From positions 1,116,001 through 1,180,000 of the forward strand of contig NZ_JAVBIJ010000001.1 in the NCBI RefSeq assembly GCF_032193765.1: a stretch of DNA of 64,000 nt. The letters run 5' to 3'. The translations under genes were made by a program, and so were the position numbers. Under the pieces are notes generated by a model, which did not search any database, was not told the DNA's origin, and worked only from the letters and a program-made list of their open reading frames with translations. This document shows positions 9,115 to 17,924 of this stretch, in pieces. The DNA is from Rhodoferax potami (lineage in GTDB: Bacteria > Pseudomonadota > Gammaproteobacteria > Burkholderiales > Burkholderiaceae_C). Within the stretch, counting starts at the first letter, position 1; the number at the start of each line of letters is the position of its first letter.

Positions 9115-9702
9115 ATCGCTACTGAATTTCGTGACCGCCGCCAGCGCGAAGAACGTAAACACCGTTTGAACCGTGAAATCATGGCCCCCGAGGTTCGCCT
9201 CTCCGGGCCTGAGAACGAGCCTTTGGGTGTCGTCAGCCTGATGGAGGCGCTCCGCATGGCGGGCGACCTCGACGTTGACTTGGTTGAAATTGCCGCTACT
9301 GCCAACCCGCCTGTGTGCCGGTTGATGGACTATGGCAAGTTCAAGTACCAAGAGCAAAAGAAGGCAGCGGAAGCGAAAGCCAAGCAGACGGTCATTGAGA
9401 TCAAAGAAATCAAGTTCCGCCCGGGTACCGATGACGGCGACTACAACATCAAGATGCGCAACATCAGGCGTTTCTTGGCGGATGGCGATAAGTGCAAGAT
9501 CACTTTGCGTTTCCGTGGTCGTGAAATCACCCACCAGGAAATCGGTTTGGCGATGTTGCAGCGGATGCGTGATGAGTTGGGTGACACCATCCTCGTTGAG
9601 CAGTTTCCGAAGCTCGAAGGTCGCCAGATGATCATGATGATCGCACCAGGCCGTAAAAAGCCGGGTGGTTCACCAAAGCCTGCTGCCGAAGCAGCAGGTT
9701 AA
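9115..9702 (+). CDS. infC: Translation initiation factor IF-3, ATC start codon
   Basis: 195 residues. The conserved IF-3 N-terminus, [18 protein letters not shown], begins just after an ATC codon at 9115, which is preceded at seven bases by AAGGA. The first ATG (9166) would remove 17 conserved residues. Non-AUG starts (AUU, AUC, AUA) are a known feature of infC and underlie its autoregulation, because IF-3 rejects initiation at such codons. Domains are an N-terminal domain, a lysine-rich linker helix ([15 protein letters not shown]) and a C-terminal domain with [13 protein letters not shown] and GREITH motifs. IF-3 binds the 30S subunit and polices start-codon choice. Confidence 0.96.
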   Translation: MATEFRDRRQREERKHRLNREIMAPEVRLSGPENEPLGVVSLMEALRMAGDLDVDLVEIAATANPPVCRLMDYGKFKYQEQKKAAEAKAKQTVIEIKEIKFRPGTDDGDYNIKMRNIRRFLADGDKCKITLRFRGREITHQEIGLAMLQRMRDELGDTILVEQFPKLEGRQMIMMIAPGRKKPGGSPKPAAEAAG

Positions 9703-9863
9703 ATTTTGCAGACAGGTCTGGTCACCTGTTTGTGATGAGCAGGGTTGCGTAAGCGGCCTTGCAAAGCGAGGTCTGAAATAGCCTCGCACAAGTGGCTCGG
9801 GGCCAACAAGGCTGGGAAAGTTTCTCAGACGCCTCACGAGCACAAATGAAAAGGAGCATGAAT
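9703..9863 (+). other. infC-rpmI intergenic leader
   Basis: A 161-base gap within the operon. A short hairpin (CAGGT CTGGTC ACCTG) follows the infC stop. In other bacteria the region before rpmI/rplT carries an L20-binding repression site; placement fits, but I see no specific structure that proves it. AAAGGAG about eight bases before ATG 9864 is the rpmI ribosome binding site. Confidence 0.35.
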
Positions 9864-10067
9864 ATGCCCAAAATGAAGACCAAGAGCGCGGCGAAGAAAC
9901 GCTTCCGCGTCCGTCCAGGTGGTACCGTGAAACGCGGTCAAGCCTTCAAGCGTCACATCTTGACCAAGAAGACCACTAAAAATAAACGCCACTTGCGCGG
10001 CTCCACTGGAGTTCATGAGACCAATATGGGTCACATGGCACAGATGCTGCCCGGTCGTGGTATTTAA
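9864..10067 (+). CDS. rpmI: 50S ribosomal protein L35
   Basis: 67 residues, basic, with the family start [16 protein letters not shown] and ending MLPGRGI-like as in many proteobacteria. ATG 9864 is chosen over the TTG/GTG-type starts upstream because the family begins exactly here and AAAGGAG precedes it. It is a component of the large ribosomal subunit and lies in the invariant order infC-rpmI-rplT. Confidence 0.97.
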   Translation: MPKMKTKSAAKKRFRVRPGGTVKRGQAFKRHILTKKTTKNKRHLRGSTGVHETNMGHMAQMLPGRGI

Positions 10068-10092
10068 TTAACGACGTACAAGGAGTAATCAC

Positions 10093-10452
10093 ATGCCTCG
10101 CGTCAAACGTGGTGTAACGGCTCGCGCCCGCCATAAAAAAGTTCTGGCCCTTGCTAAGGGTTTCCGCGGTCGCCGCGGTAATGTCTACCGTATCGCTAAA
10201 CAAGCGGTAATGAAGGCTGGGCAATATGCCTACCGCGACCGCCGTACCAAGAAACGTGTGTTCCGTCAGTTGTGGATTGCGCGTATCAACGCTGCAGCCC
10301 GTCAATGTGGCATGACATACAGCCAGTTTGCCAATGGTCTGAAGAAAGCCAGTATCGAGATCGACCGTAAGGTTTTGTCCGATATCGCAATCCATGACAT
10401 GGCTGCTTTTGCTGGCATCGTGGAACAAGTGAAAGCCAAACTGGCTGCTTGA
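10093..10452 (+). CDS. rplT: 50S ribosomal protein L20
   Basis: 119 residues. The typical start is [18 protein letters not shown], with a basic N-terminal extension, then a folded domain containing [13 protein letters not shown] and the C-terminal ISDIAIHD-like segment (seen as [12 protein letters not shown]). It binds 23S rRNA early in 50S assembly and in several bacteria represses its own operon. AAGGAG lies before ATG 10093. Confidence 0.97.
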   Translation: MPRVKRGVTARARHKKVLALAKGFRGRRGNVYRIAKQAVMKAGQYAYRDRRTKKRVFRQLWIARINAAARQCGMTYSQFANGLKKASIEIDRKVLSDIAIHDMAAFAGIVEQVKAKLAA

Positions 10453-10501
10453 GTCCGCAGCAGAGTGCTATTGATTCAGTAGCACTCCGCGCACCAGAAA
10501 C

Positions 10502-10538
10502 AAGGGCTAGCGCTTGAAAAAGCACTAGCCCTTTTTCA
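10502..10538 (+). terminator. Terminator between rplT and pheS
   Basis: AAGGGCTAGCGCTT (10502-10515) pairs with AAGCACTAGCCCTT (10520-10533) across a GAAA loop with one mismatch, followed by TTTC. An upstream hairpin AGTGCTA...TAGCACT could partly compete. It lies just before pheS, where enteric bacteria have the pheM attenuator, but no phenylalanine-rich leader peptide is visible here. Confidence 0.75.
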
Positions 10539-10565
10539 TTGATCTGAATCGTCAAGTACCTATTT

Positions 10566-11636
10566 ATGACCGAGTTGAACGACATCGTTGACACCGCTAA
10601 AGCTGCATTCCTGCAAGCTCTCACGCCGGCTGATCTGGAAAATGCCAAAGCCCTGTTTTTGGGAAAATCCGGCAAGATCACCGAGCTGATGAAGGGCATG
10701 GCTGCCCTCAGCGTGGAGGAGAAGAAATCCCGCGGTGCCGCTATCAACTTGGCCAAGCAAGCCATCGAGAGCGCGCTCACAGAACGTCGCCAAGCACTGG
10801 CCGACGCCGAGTTGCAGACCCAGCTCCAAGCGGAAGCGCTGGACGTCACATTGCCAGGTCGTCAGCGCGGGCAGGGCGGTTTGCACCCGGTGTCCCTGAC
10901 ACTAGAGCGGATTGAAGCCATCTTTGGTTCGATGGGATTTGATGTGGCCCAAGGCCCCGAAATTGAATCCGACTGGTTCAACTTCACAGCCCTCAATACG
11001 CCCGAAGACCATCCGGCTCGCTCGATGCACGACACCTTCTATGTAGAAGGTGGCTCCGAGGCAGCGCCGAACCTGCTCCGCACCCATACCAGCCCGATGC
11101 AAATCCGCTACGCGGTGCAGCACGTCAAAGCCCACCGCGCGGCCGCTGGCGCTTCAGCGGAAGGCCTCTACTCCGGCAATATGCCAGAGATCCGTGTTAT
11201 TGCTCCAGGCCGCACCTACCGTGTGGACAGCGATGCGACACATTCACCCATGTTCCACCAGTGTGAAGGCCTGTGGGTGGGTGAGAATGTGAGTTTCAAA
11301 GACTTGAAGTTCGTCTTTACCGACTTTTGCCGTACCTTCTTTGAATCGGACGATCTTGTGTTGCGCTTCCGCCCCAGCTTCTTCCCGTTCACCGAGCCCA
11401 GCGCAGAAATTGACATCCAGTTCCAAACCGGCCCGCTCGCTGGTCGCTGGCTGGAAGTCGCAGGCTCTGGCCAAGTGCACCCCAATGTGATCCGCAACAT
11501 GGGTCTCGACCCTGAAAAATTCATCGGATTTGCCTTCGGTATGGGGCCTGATCGCTTGACGATGTTGCGCTATGGCGTGAACGACCTGCGCCTGTTCTTT
11601 GACGGTGACGTCCGTTTCCTGTCGCAATTCCAGTAA
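10566..11636 (+). CDS. pheS: Phenylalanyl-tRNA synthetase alpha subunit
   Basis: 356 residues. An N-terminal coiled coil (about 1-90) is followed by the class II core: motif 2 near [15 protein letters not shown] and motif 3 in [18 protein letters not shown], with [18 protein letters not shown] in between. The subunit holds the aminoacylation site and works as (alpha-beta)2 with PheT, encoded 33 bases downstream. Start at ATG 10566 matches family length; no strong Shine-Dalgarno is seen. Confidence 0.98.
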   Translation: MTELNDIVDTAKAAFLQALTPADLENAKALFLGKSGKITELMKGMAALSVEEKKSRGAAINLAKQAIESALTERRQALADAELQTQLQAEALDVTLPGRQRGQGGLHPVSLTLERIEAIFGSMGFDVAQGPEIESDWFNFTALNTPEDHPARSMHDTFYVEGGSEAAPNLLRTHTSPMQIRYAVQHVKAHRAAAGASAEGLYSGNMPEIRVIAPGRTYRVDSDATHSPMFHQCEGLWVGENVSFKDLKFVFTDFCRTFFESDDLVLRFRPSFFPFTEPSAEIDIQFQTGPLAGRWLEVAGSGQVHPNVIRNMGLDPEKFIGFAFGMGPDRLTMLRYGVNDLRLFFDGDVRFLSQFQ

Positions 11637-11669
11637 TCCACAAGAACAACACACACGCCGGTCCCGAAC

Positions 11670-14105
11670 ATGCAATTCTCAGAATCCTGGTTGCGCACTT
11701 TCTGCAACCCCGCCATTTCTACTGCCCAACTCGCCGAAACCCTGACCATGGCAGGGCTCGAGGTAGAAGAACTCAAGCCAGTTGCACCACCTTTTACCCA
11801 TATAGTCGTCGGTGAAATCAAGGAAGCCGAGCAACACCCTAATGCCGACCGCTTGCGCGTTTGCAAGGTCGATGTAGGCCAGACCGAGCTGCTGAATATT
11901 GTTTGTGGTGCACCCAATGCACGCGTTGGTATCCGTATTCCATGTGCCATGGTGGGTGCAGAGCTGCCCCCAGGCGAAGATGGCAAGCCTTTCCTGATCA
12001 AGGTCGGCAAGCTGCGCGGTGTGGAAAGCCAAGGAATGTTGTGCTCTGCACGCGAGCTCAAGCTTTCTGAAGACCATGGTGGCTTGATGGAGCTGCCATT
12101 GGATGCACCGTTGGGCACAAACATTCGCGAATATCTGGACTTGGATGATACCTTGTTCACCCTCAAACTGACGCCCAACCTTGCACACTGCCTGAGCGTG
12201 TACGGGGTGGCGCGTGAGGTGTCCGCATTGACCGGTGCCCCCTTGCTGACGCCCGAGTTCCCGCAAGCATCTGTCGCAATCCAAGATAAAGTGGCGGTCA
12301 AGATCAGCGCACCCGACCTCTGTGGGCGGTTCTCCGGCCGGGTGATCCGCAACGTCAATACCAAGGCAAGTACACCGCAATGGATGGTGGATCGTTTGGC
12401 TCGCTGTGGCCAACGCAGTGTCAGTCCATTGGTCGATATTTCGAACTACGTCATGTTCGAGCTCGGCCGCCCCAGCCACATTTTTGACCTCGACAAAATC
12501 CACGGTGGTCTCGACGTCCGCTGGGCCAAGCCCGGCGAGCAGCTCAAACTCCTCAATGGCAATACGGTAACCCTCGATGAAAAGGTGGGCGTCATTGCGG
12601 ATGACCAGCAAGTCGAATCGCTGGCCGGCATCATGGGCGGGGACGCTACCGCAGTGTCTGACGACACCCGTCACATCTACCTCGAAGCAGCTTTCTGGTG
12701 GCCCAAGTCCATCGCGGGTCGTTCACGCCGTTTCAATTTTTCGACCGATGCTGGCCACCGGTTTGAGCGCGGTGTAGATCCCCAGCAGACGGTGGAGCAC
12801 ATTGAGCGCATCACCCAGCTCATCATCGAGATTTGCGGCACGCCCGAGACTCAATGCGGTGCGGTGGACGATGTAGTGGCAGCCTTGCCTGCTGCAACTC
12901 CGGTGACCTTGCGCGTTGCACGCGCGGTCAAAGTGATCGGCATGCCGCTGACCCAAGCGCAATGTGCGGATGCGCTGCGCCGCCTCGGTTTGCCGGTGCA
13001 AGAAGAGCCCGGGTTGATCACGGTGACACCCCCATCTTTCCGCTTCGATTTGCAAATTGAAGAAGACCTGATTGAAGAGGTCGCCCGCATGGTGGGTTAC
13101 AACAACCTGCCGCACACACCACCCCAAGCGCCCATTACTGCCAAGATCCGACAGGAGGCCGAGCGTAGCGCGTTCGCAGTGCGCCGCTCGCTGGCCGCTT
13201 TGGGCTACCAGGAAACCATCAACTTCAGTTTTGTGGAAGAGCGCTGGGAACACGAGCTGGCGGGTAACCTCAATCCGATCAAGTTGCTGAACCCGATCGC
13301 CAGCCAAATGAGTGTGATGCGCAGTAGCTTGATTGGCTCCTTGTTGCAAGTGCTGAGGTTCAACCTCGCCCGCAAAGCGCCGCGTGTGCGGGTGTTTGAA
13401 ATCGGACGCGTATTTCTGCGCGACGCCACAGTGAAGAGCACGGATACGACCGTAGAAGGTTTCGATCAGCCCATGCGGGTTTCCGGCTTGGCCAGCGGTG
13501 GGGCAGACACCTTGCAATGGGGACGCAAAGAGCAATCCGTTGATTTCTTCGACGTGAAGGGCGATGTGGAAGCCTTGCTCGCGCCACTCAAAGCCGCGTT
13601 CGTGCCTGCAACCCATCCCGCATTGCATCCCGGTCGTACCGCAGAGGTCAAGATCCAAGGGCGTTCGATCGGCTTTGTGGGGGAGTTGCACCCCAAGTGG
13701 CGTCAATCGTATGAGTTGGCCGCAGCCCCGGTGGTGTTTGAGTTGGAGCTGGATGCGGTGTTGGCGCGCCAAGTGCCTGCTTTCCAAAGCGTTGCCAAGT
13801 TCCAAGCGGTTCAACGGGATATCGCTGTGGTGGTGGCAGATCAGGTCACCCATGCCGACCTGATCGCTGCTGTCAAAAGCGCACCAACTCAAGGCTTGTT
13901 GCGTGATGTTCAGTTGTTCGACGTTTACCGCCCCAAGCTGGCCAAGGATGCCGAAGTCATTGCCGGCAGCACCGATCGCAGCTTGGCATTGCGCGTGACA
14001 TTGAACAGCGACGAGTCCACCCTCACCGAAGACCAAATCGAATCCGCCATGAAAGCGGTGGTTGAGCAATTGGTTGCCTCGGTGGGTGCCCGCCAGCGCG
14101 CCTGA
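11670..14105 (+). CDS. pheT: Phenylalanyl-tRNA synthetase beta subunit
   Basis: 811 residues. In order: a B1 tRNA-binding OB-fold domain (VGEIKEAEQHPNADRLRVCK), the B3/B4 editing domain (HIFDLDKIHGGLDVRWA), the B5 domain, catalytic-like B6/B7 regions (FSTDAGHRFERGVD precedes), and a C-terminal ferredoxin-fold anticodon-binding domain (FQAVQRDIAVVV to the end). It binds tRNA-Phe, supplies proofreading and pairs with PheS. The long antisense frame beneath it is a codon-usage shadow. Confidence 0.98.
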   Translation: MQFSESWLRTFCNPAISTAQLAETLTMAGLEVEELKPVAPPFTHIVVGEIKEAEQHPNADRLRVCKVDVGQTELLNIVCGAPNARVGIRIPCAMVGAELPPGEDGKPFLIKVGKLRGVESQGMLCSARELKLSEDHGGLMELPLDAPLGTNIREYLDLDDTLFTLKLTPNLAHCLSVYGVAREVSALTGAPLLTPEFPQASVAIQDKVAVKISAPDLCGRFSGRVIRNVNTKASTPQWMVDRLARCGQRSVSPLVDISNYVMFELGRPSHIFDLDKIHGGLDVRWAKPGEQLKLLNGNTVTLDEKVGVIADDQQVESLAGIMGGDATAVSDDTRHIYLEAAFWWPKSIAGRSRRFNFSTDAGHRFERGVDPQQTVEHIERITQLIIEICGTPETQCGAVDDVVAALPAATPVTLRVARAVKVIGMPLTQAQCADALRRLGLPVQEEPGLITVTPPSFRFDLQIEEDLIEEVARMVGYNNLPHTPPQAPITAKIRQEAERSAFAVRRSLAALGYQETINFSFVEERWEHELAGNLNPIKLLNPIASQMSVMRSSLIGSLLQVLRFNLARKAPRVRVFEIGRVFLRDATVKSTDTTVEGFDQPMRVSGLASGGADTLQWGRKEQSVDFFDVKGDVEALLAPLKAAFVPATHPALHPGRTAEVKIQGRSIGFVGELHPKWRQSYELAAAPVVFELELDAVLARQVPAFQSVAKFQAVQRDIAVVVADQVTHADLIAAVKSAPTQGLLRDVQLFDVYRPKLAKDAEVIAGSTDRSLALRVTLNSDESTLTEDQIESAMKAVVEQLVASVGARQRA

Positions 14106-14131
14106 TCTTTGCAAAACAGAACGGTACAGTG

Positions 14132-14461
14132 ATGGAATTTTCTGTAGAAAGTCTGGAAACCCCGGCGCTGACCAAGGCTCAACTTTCCGATCTGCTCTTT
14201 GAGCAGATCGGACTGAACAAGCGTGAGTCGAAAGACATGATTGACGCCTTTTTTGATCTGATTGCCAGCAGTCTTGTCGAAGGCACTGACGTCAAGATTT
14301 CCGGTTTTGGCAACTTTCAGATCCGAACCAAAGCGCCCCGGCCTGGTCGCAATCCACGGACCGGTGAGGCGATTCCAATTCAGGCTCGACGCGTGGTCAC
14401 TTTTCACGCCAGCCATAAGCTCAAAGAGCAAATTCAGGACGAAGGCAAGTCCGGTTCTTGA
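14132..14461 (+). CDS. ihfA: Integration host factor alpha subunit
   Basis: 109 residues (110 if the adjoining GTG at 14129 is used). It has the DNABII fold: an N-terminal dimerisation helix pair (LTKAQLSDLLFEQIGLNKRE), then KISGFGNFQIR and the DNA-minor-groove arm tip RNPRTGE, with HASHKLKEQI at the end. It forms a heterodimer with IHF-beta, bends DNA sharply, and assists sigma-54 promoters, replication and recombination. The position directly after pheT is conserved in proteobacteria. Confidence 0.96.
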   Translation: MEFSVESLETPALTKAQLSDLLFEQIGLNKRESKDMIDAFFDLIASSLVEGTDVKISGFGNFQIRTKAPRPGRNPRTGEAIPIQARRVVTFHASHKLKEQIQDEGKSGS

Positions 14462-14570
14462 GCCTTGACGTGGCGTCAGGTTTATTTCTCGCCACATCTC
14501 CATCGAAACTTTGCAGACAGGTAAAACTTAGAGTAACCTCTACGCTTTGTCTCGTACAGCATTGATTTCA

Positions 14571-15023
14571 ATGGAGAAAACGCTCCCACCCATCCCTGCA
14601 AAGCGCTATTTCACGATCGGTGAAGTAGGTGACCTGTGCGGTGTCAAACCTCACGTGCTACGTTATTGGGAGCAGGAGTTCACGCAGTTGCGCCCAATGA
14701 AGCGGCGCGGCAATCGCAGGTACTATCAACACCACGAGGTCTTGATGATTCGCCGTATTCGCGATTTGCTGTACGACCAAGGTTTCACGATCAGCGGTGC
14801 GAGAAACAAGATGCAGGAAATCCTGCAAACCGAACGCGACAAAAAACGTCACGGCGAAGTCATGCTCGATGGTGTCGAGGTTCTTGAACTCGGCGACATG
14901 GAGTTGGACGACTTGGAAGAGTCTGCTGAAGATATTCCGGTGGTTGCCGAGGTCTCCATGGAATGGCAGCAGGTAAAAAAGGAATTGCTCGATATTCGTG
15001 AACTTCTGATGATCGAAGCCTGA
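14571..15023 (+). CDS. MerR-family transcriptional regulator
   Basis: 150 residues. A winged helix-turn-helix of the MerR type lies at about residues 12-80: YFTIGEVGDLCGVKPHVLRYWEQEF followed by RRGNRRYYQHHEVLMIRRIRDLLYDQGFTISGAR, stated here as two separate stretches of the same domain, then an acidic C-terminal tail (about 100-140) and no metal-binding cysteines. It is the MerR gene usually found after ihfA in proteobacteria; its effector and targets are unknown to me. ATG 14571 is used because upstream TTG 14547 has no ribosome binding site either. Confidence 0.85.
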   Translation: MEKTLPPIPAKRYFTIGEVGDLCGVKPHVLRYWEQEFTQLRPMKRRGNRRYYQHHEVLMIRRIRDLLYDQGFTISGARNKMQEILQTERDKKRHGEVMLDGVEVLELGDMELDDLEESAEDIPVVAEVSMEWQQVKKELLDIRELLMIEA

Positions 15024-15041
15024 AGCACCTGAAACTCACGC

Positions 15042-15047
15042 TATAAT
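15042..15047 (+). promoter_or_regulatory. Probable -10 box for tRNA-Pro
   Basis: A consensus TATAAT stands at 15042-15047, 12 bases before the tRNA 5' end. No good -35 box is seen at the usual spacing. Confidence 0.5.
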
Positions 15048-15059
15048 TTGAGGCTCGAT

Positions 15060-15136
15060 CGGTGTGTGGCGCAGCCTGGTAGCGCACTTGCATGGGGTGC
15101 AAGGGGTCGAAGGTTCGAATCCTTTCACACCGACCA
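15060..15136 (+). tRNA. tRNA-Pro (anticodon GGG)
   Basis: A 77-base cloverleaf with encoded CCA. The acceptor stem CGGTGTG pairs with CACACCG, the D arm contains AGCCTGGTAGCGC, the anticodon stem CTTGC/GCAAG encloses loop ATGGGGT with anticodon GGG, and the T arm contains GGTTCGAATCC. It reads CCC (and CCU) proline codons. It is preceded by a TATAAT box and followed by a strong terminator. Confidence 0.97.
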
Positions 15137-15145
15137 AAATAAGAT

Positions 15146-15180
15146 AAAGCCGTTAAGCACTAATGCTTAACGGCTTTTTT
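15146..15180 (+). terminator. Terminator of tRNA-Pro
   Basis: AAAGCCGTTAAGCA (15146-15159) and TGCTTAACGGCTTT (15164-15177) form a perfect 14-pair stem with a four-base loop, followed by a T run. It may also serve the convergent tdk gene. Confidence 0.93.
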
Positions 15181-15238
15181 CTTGCCTGTCTGGTTTTGCA
15201 GGAGCCTAGTATCGCAAAGCCCCAGGCCTAACGGCCTA

Positions 15239-15808
15239 TCAGGTGGCGGCACCTTCATAAAAGCAACGCGCGCACGCTTGGTGGTAGCGGTCGTTTCCGC
15301 CGATCACGACCTGTTCGCCCTCACGGACTCTTTGGCCGTTATCGTCCACACGCACATTCATGGTGGCTTTGCGGCCGCATGCACAGATGGTTTTGATCTC
15401 TTCAATGTCATCGGCCAACGTGAGCAAATGGGCAGAGCCGGGGAATGGCTTGCCCTGGAAGTCTGAACGCAGGCCAAAACAAATCGTCGGGATATTGGCC
15501 ATGTGGGCAACCCGGTGGAGTTGGCGCACCTGCTCCGGTTGGAGAAACTGAGACTCGTCAATCAACACACAGGCCAAACCGCGGCGCTGCGTCAGCAGCG
15601 TTTCAAAATCGGTATGTTCATCAAAGGTTTCCGCAGCCCGCTGAATACCGAGGCGTGATGCAATACTTCCAACGCCGCAACGGTCGTCAATCTGTGCGGT
15701 GAACAAGGCTACCTGCTGGCCTTGCTCTTCGTAGTTGTACGCAATCTGCAACAAGGAGGTGGATTTGCCGGCGTTCATGGCCGAGTAGCGGAAGAAAAGT
15801 TTGGCCAT
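15239..15808 (-). CDS. tdk: Thymidine kinase
   Basis: 189 residues, type II thymidine kinase. Walker A is SAMNAGKST (residues 9-17), the catalytic region is LIDESQFLQPEQV, and FGLRSDFQGKPFPGS is the family motif. A C-terminal zinc site is visible as CACGRK and CARC. It phosphorylates thymidine to dTMP in the salvage pathway. It faces the merR/tRNA block convergently. The upstream 117 bases hold a dispersed Comamonadaceae-type repeat. Confidence 0.96.
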   Translation of the reverse strand: MAKLFFRYSAMNAGKSTSLLQIAYNYEEQGQQVALFTAQIDDRCGVGSIASRLGIQRAAETFDEHTDFETLLTQRRGLACVLIDESQFLQPEQVRQLHRVAHMANIPTICFGLRSDFQGKPFPGSAHLLTLADDIEEIKTICACGRKATMNVRVDDNGQRVREGEQVVIGGNDRYHQACARCFYEGAAT

Positions 15809-15855
15809 GAGAGCGAAAGTCGGGGCGGGCTAAAAGGGGGCTATTGTGACTGGAT

Positions 15856-15917
15856 TTGATTTGCTATCAAATAAATAGCAGTCTGCGCAGTTACTTGGTG
15901 GGCTCAGGGCAGATTTG
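15856..15917 (+). repeat. Dispersed GCTAT/ATAGC repeat, intergenic copy
   Basis: The gap contains TTGCTATCAAATAAATAGCA, then GTCTGCGCAGTTACTTGG and GGGCTCAGGGCAGATTTG. The same module (GCTAT, A/T-rich stretch, ATAGC, then GCGC-containing arm) recurs at 26941-27000, 44146-44200 and inside cob genes. Confidence 0.55.
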
Positions 15918-15925
15918 ATATAAAT

Positions 15926-16489
15926 CTACCCGCCAGTTGGCCCCTGAGTTTGGAAGAGATAGTGCGCATTTTTTGCCACCTGCAGGGTGTCGTAGTACGC
16001 ATACGCCCCCACGCCGACGGCACCCACCAATGGAACCCAGCGCGAGGCGCCTTTGCGCAGCGCAGTGCCCAAGAGCTTGCCGCTGATCTGCAGGGCCAGC
16101 GCTTCCAGTGCTTTCATCGTGCTAGAACGGACGACTACACGCTCACCCGCACGCACGGCAAAGTCGCGGAACAGCTGGGCCGATACATGTTTGAACAAGC
16201 AATACAGCATCTGTTCTTTGCCGAGTCGGCTCTGCTGGCCGTGCAGGGCTGCAATGTCAGAAACCATTTGCGCCTGGATCTTCCAGACACTGATCATCTC
16301 CGGCAGCACGGTAAGCCATCCCATCCAGCCCGGTGGTAGCGACAGGCCAGCCGCCACCATGCTGGCCTGTCGCGCCGCCTTGCGCGAGATGGCATGCACG
16401 CGCAGTGCGACGTCGACACCTACCTTCTCGGAGCTCTCGGGCACTTGCACGACGAGTTCTAGGAGCGCATGGGCGATCTGTGCGCGCAC
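15926..16489 (-). CDS. EcsC-family protein
   Basis: 187 residues. The C-terminal glycine-rich hydrophobic segment WVPLVGAVGVGAYAYYD with TLQVAKNAHYLF is characteristic of the EcsC family; a second hydrophobic region lies around GLSLPPGWMGWLTVLPEMI. Members are named after a Bacillus ABC-transporter gene neighbour and have no firm biochemical role. The start is GTG 16489, four bases after the stop of the exonuclease gene, so the two are probably co-transcribed with the Nudix gene upstream. Membrane association is likely. Confidence 0.7.
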   Translation of the reverse strand: MRAQIAHALLELVVQVPESSEKVGVDVALRVHAISRKAARQASMVAAGLSLPPGWMGWLTVLPEMISVWKIQAQMVSDIAALHGQQSRLGKEQMLYCLFKHVSAQLFRDFAVRAGERVVVRSSTMKALEALALQISGKLLGTALRKGASRWVPLVGAVGVGAYAYYDTLQVAKNAHYLFQTQGPTGG

Positions 16490-16493
16490 AGGG

Positions 16494-17924
16494 CTAGGCG
16501 GCTGAGACAGGGTGTCCTCCCAAGTGCAAAACCTCGCGCGAACGCAGTCCTGTGCCTGTGAGCCGCTTCACCAACAGGCGATAGGTGTCGAGGTCAAAGG
16601 CCAGCACCTGCCGCTGGGCAATAGCCTCTTGCAGCTCCGCCTCGTCATGCACAGTGGCCACATGGCACCATTGGTCAAACACATGGATATCTGTGCGGCC
16701 GGTGATGGGGTTGTGCTCGCGGATACCCATACGTCCGGCATGGGGCCACGATTGCAAGCGATGCTCGGCCAGCGCTATTTGCAGGCGCACCCGGTGCAGT
16801 GGCGCTGGCTCCCGCCCGGCGCACACCCCTTTGCAACGCCCAATCTGGCTGGCAAAACAAGCGCCTTTGCCGGACTCCAGTCCGAGCACCAGCGGGCAGA
16901 ACTGGTGCATGTCGGCAAGGCTGCGCAGCGCCTCCATCGCTTGTCGTTTGGAGCGGTAAGCCCCGTAGAGCTGGCCCATGTCAGACGGGTCTACCTGATC
17001 GAGCCGCACCAGTTGCACAAGGGGTCGGGTGGCGGGGTCGTCGTGAAGTTTCCAAGCGGTGAGTTGTTTCTCGCGCCGCAGCAGCCGGTTGTGGATGGGT
17101 TGCAGTTCTTTCACGAGGCGCGACTCCAGCAACAGGGCCCCGAGTTCGCCAGCCGTCTCGCGCCATTCGACGCGCCGGATTTCTTGCAGGATGCGCATCT
17201 CGCGTGCAACCTTGGTAGACGCCTGAAAGTGCGACATCACCCGGCTGCGCATGGTCACACTCTTGCCCACATACAGCGGGATGCTGCTTTCGCCGTAAAA
17301 GAGATACACACCCGGTGTGTCGGGAATGTCAGACACCGGTGTTTCCAGCATGGGCGGTACGGCGGCACTCCCTTGCATAAGCCCTTGCGCCTCGCGCGCC
17401 AAGGCCTCCGCGCCTAACTCGCGGTTTGCCACATCCAGCCAGGCCAGCACCACGTCCACATCGCCCATGGCCCGGTGTCGTGCCTGGGTGTGCAAGCCGT
17501 GGCGCTGCAAGATAGCGTCGAGCCCGTGTCCCTTATGCTGCGGATACAAGCGCCGCGACAAGCGCACGGTGCACAGGGTTTTGACCTTCAGCGCGATGTC
17601 TAGCCGTGCTAATTCGTTCAGAACGAACCCATGGTCAAAGCGCACGTTGTGGGCCACGAAGACGGCGCCCTCCAACAAGGCCAGCAGCGGCTTGGCCAGC
17701 TGCTCGAAGGTGGGGGCATCCTCCACCATCGCATCGGTAATGCCGGTGAGGCTCTGGATAAAAGGCGGGATACGGACGCCCGGATTCACCAGACTTGACC
17801 AGCGCGCAGTTTCAACCCCGTTGTCGATCCGCACCGCGGCTATTTCGGTGATGCGGTCGTTGACGGCATTCCCGCCGGTGGTCTCAAGGTCGAGGACCAC
17901 ATAGCTGGGGAGCATGGCCGGCAT
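16494..17924 (-). CDS. DEDD exonuclease fused to a GIY-YIG (UvrC/Cho-like) nuclease domain
   Basis: 476 residues in two parts. Residues about 5-170 are a DnaQ-type 3'-5' exonuclease: VVLDLETTGG (ExoI, Asp and Glu), HNVRFDHGFV (ExoII), and a late HRAMGDVDV (ExoIII His and Asp). Residues about 195-290 are a GIY-YIG domain: PGVYLFYGESSIPLYVGKS with RSRVMSHF and a catalytic-type Glu in LLLESRLVKELQPIHN. The C-terminal part resembles Cho, including the cysteine set FCPLVLGL...CRCKGVC-type. Cho makes the 3' incision at bulky lesions; an attached exonuclease suggests cut-and-trim repair. The start TGATG overlap with the Nudix stop indicates coupling. Confidence 0.85.
   Translation of the reverse strand: MPAMLPSYVVLDLETTGGNAVNDRITEIAAVRIDNGVETARWSSLVNPGVRIPPFIQSLTGITDAMVEDAPTFEQLAKPLLALLEGAVFVAHNVRFDHGFVLNELARLDIALKVKTLCTVRLSRRLYPQHKGHGLDAILQRHGLHTQARHRAMGDVDVVLAWLDVANRELGAEALAREAQGLMQGSAAVPPMLETPVSDIPDTPGVYLFYGESSIPLYVGKSVTMRSRVMSHFQASTKVAREMRILQEIRRVEWRETAGELGALLLESRLVKELQPIHNRLLRREKQLTAWKLHDDPATRPLVQLVRLDQVDPSDMGQLYGAYRSKRQAMEALRSLADMHQFCPLVLGLESGKGACFASQIGRCKGVCAGREPAPLHRVRLQIALAEHRLQSWPHAGRMGIREHNPITGRTDIHVFDQWCHVATVHDEAELQEAIAQRQVLAFDLDTYRLLVKRLTGTGLRSREVLHLGGHPVSAA

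Noticed and set aside
9166-9702. infC starting at ATG 9166
   Set aside because: This would remove the conserved N-terminus; the ATC at 9115 has a good Shine-Dalgarno and matches known non-AUG starts of infC.
10453-10565. Possible phenylalanine leader peptide before pheS
   Set aside because: The gap has a terminator-like hairpin, but the only short frame (GTG CTA TTG ATT CAG TAG) has no Phe codons, so a pheM-type attenuator is not supported.
12723-14114. 463-codon open frame antisense to pheT (and similar long antisense frames at 2266-2985, 18763-20139 and 41103-42329)
   Set aside because: Each lies opposite a well-conserved gene, has low-complexity His/Gln/Arg-rich translation and no family resemblance. 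They are shadows of GC-rich codon use.
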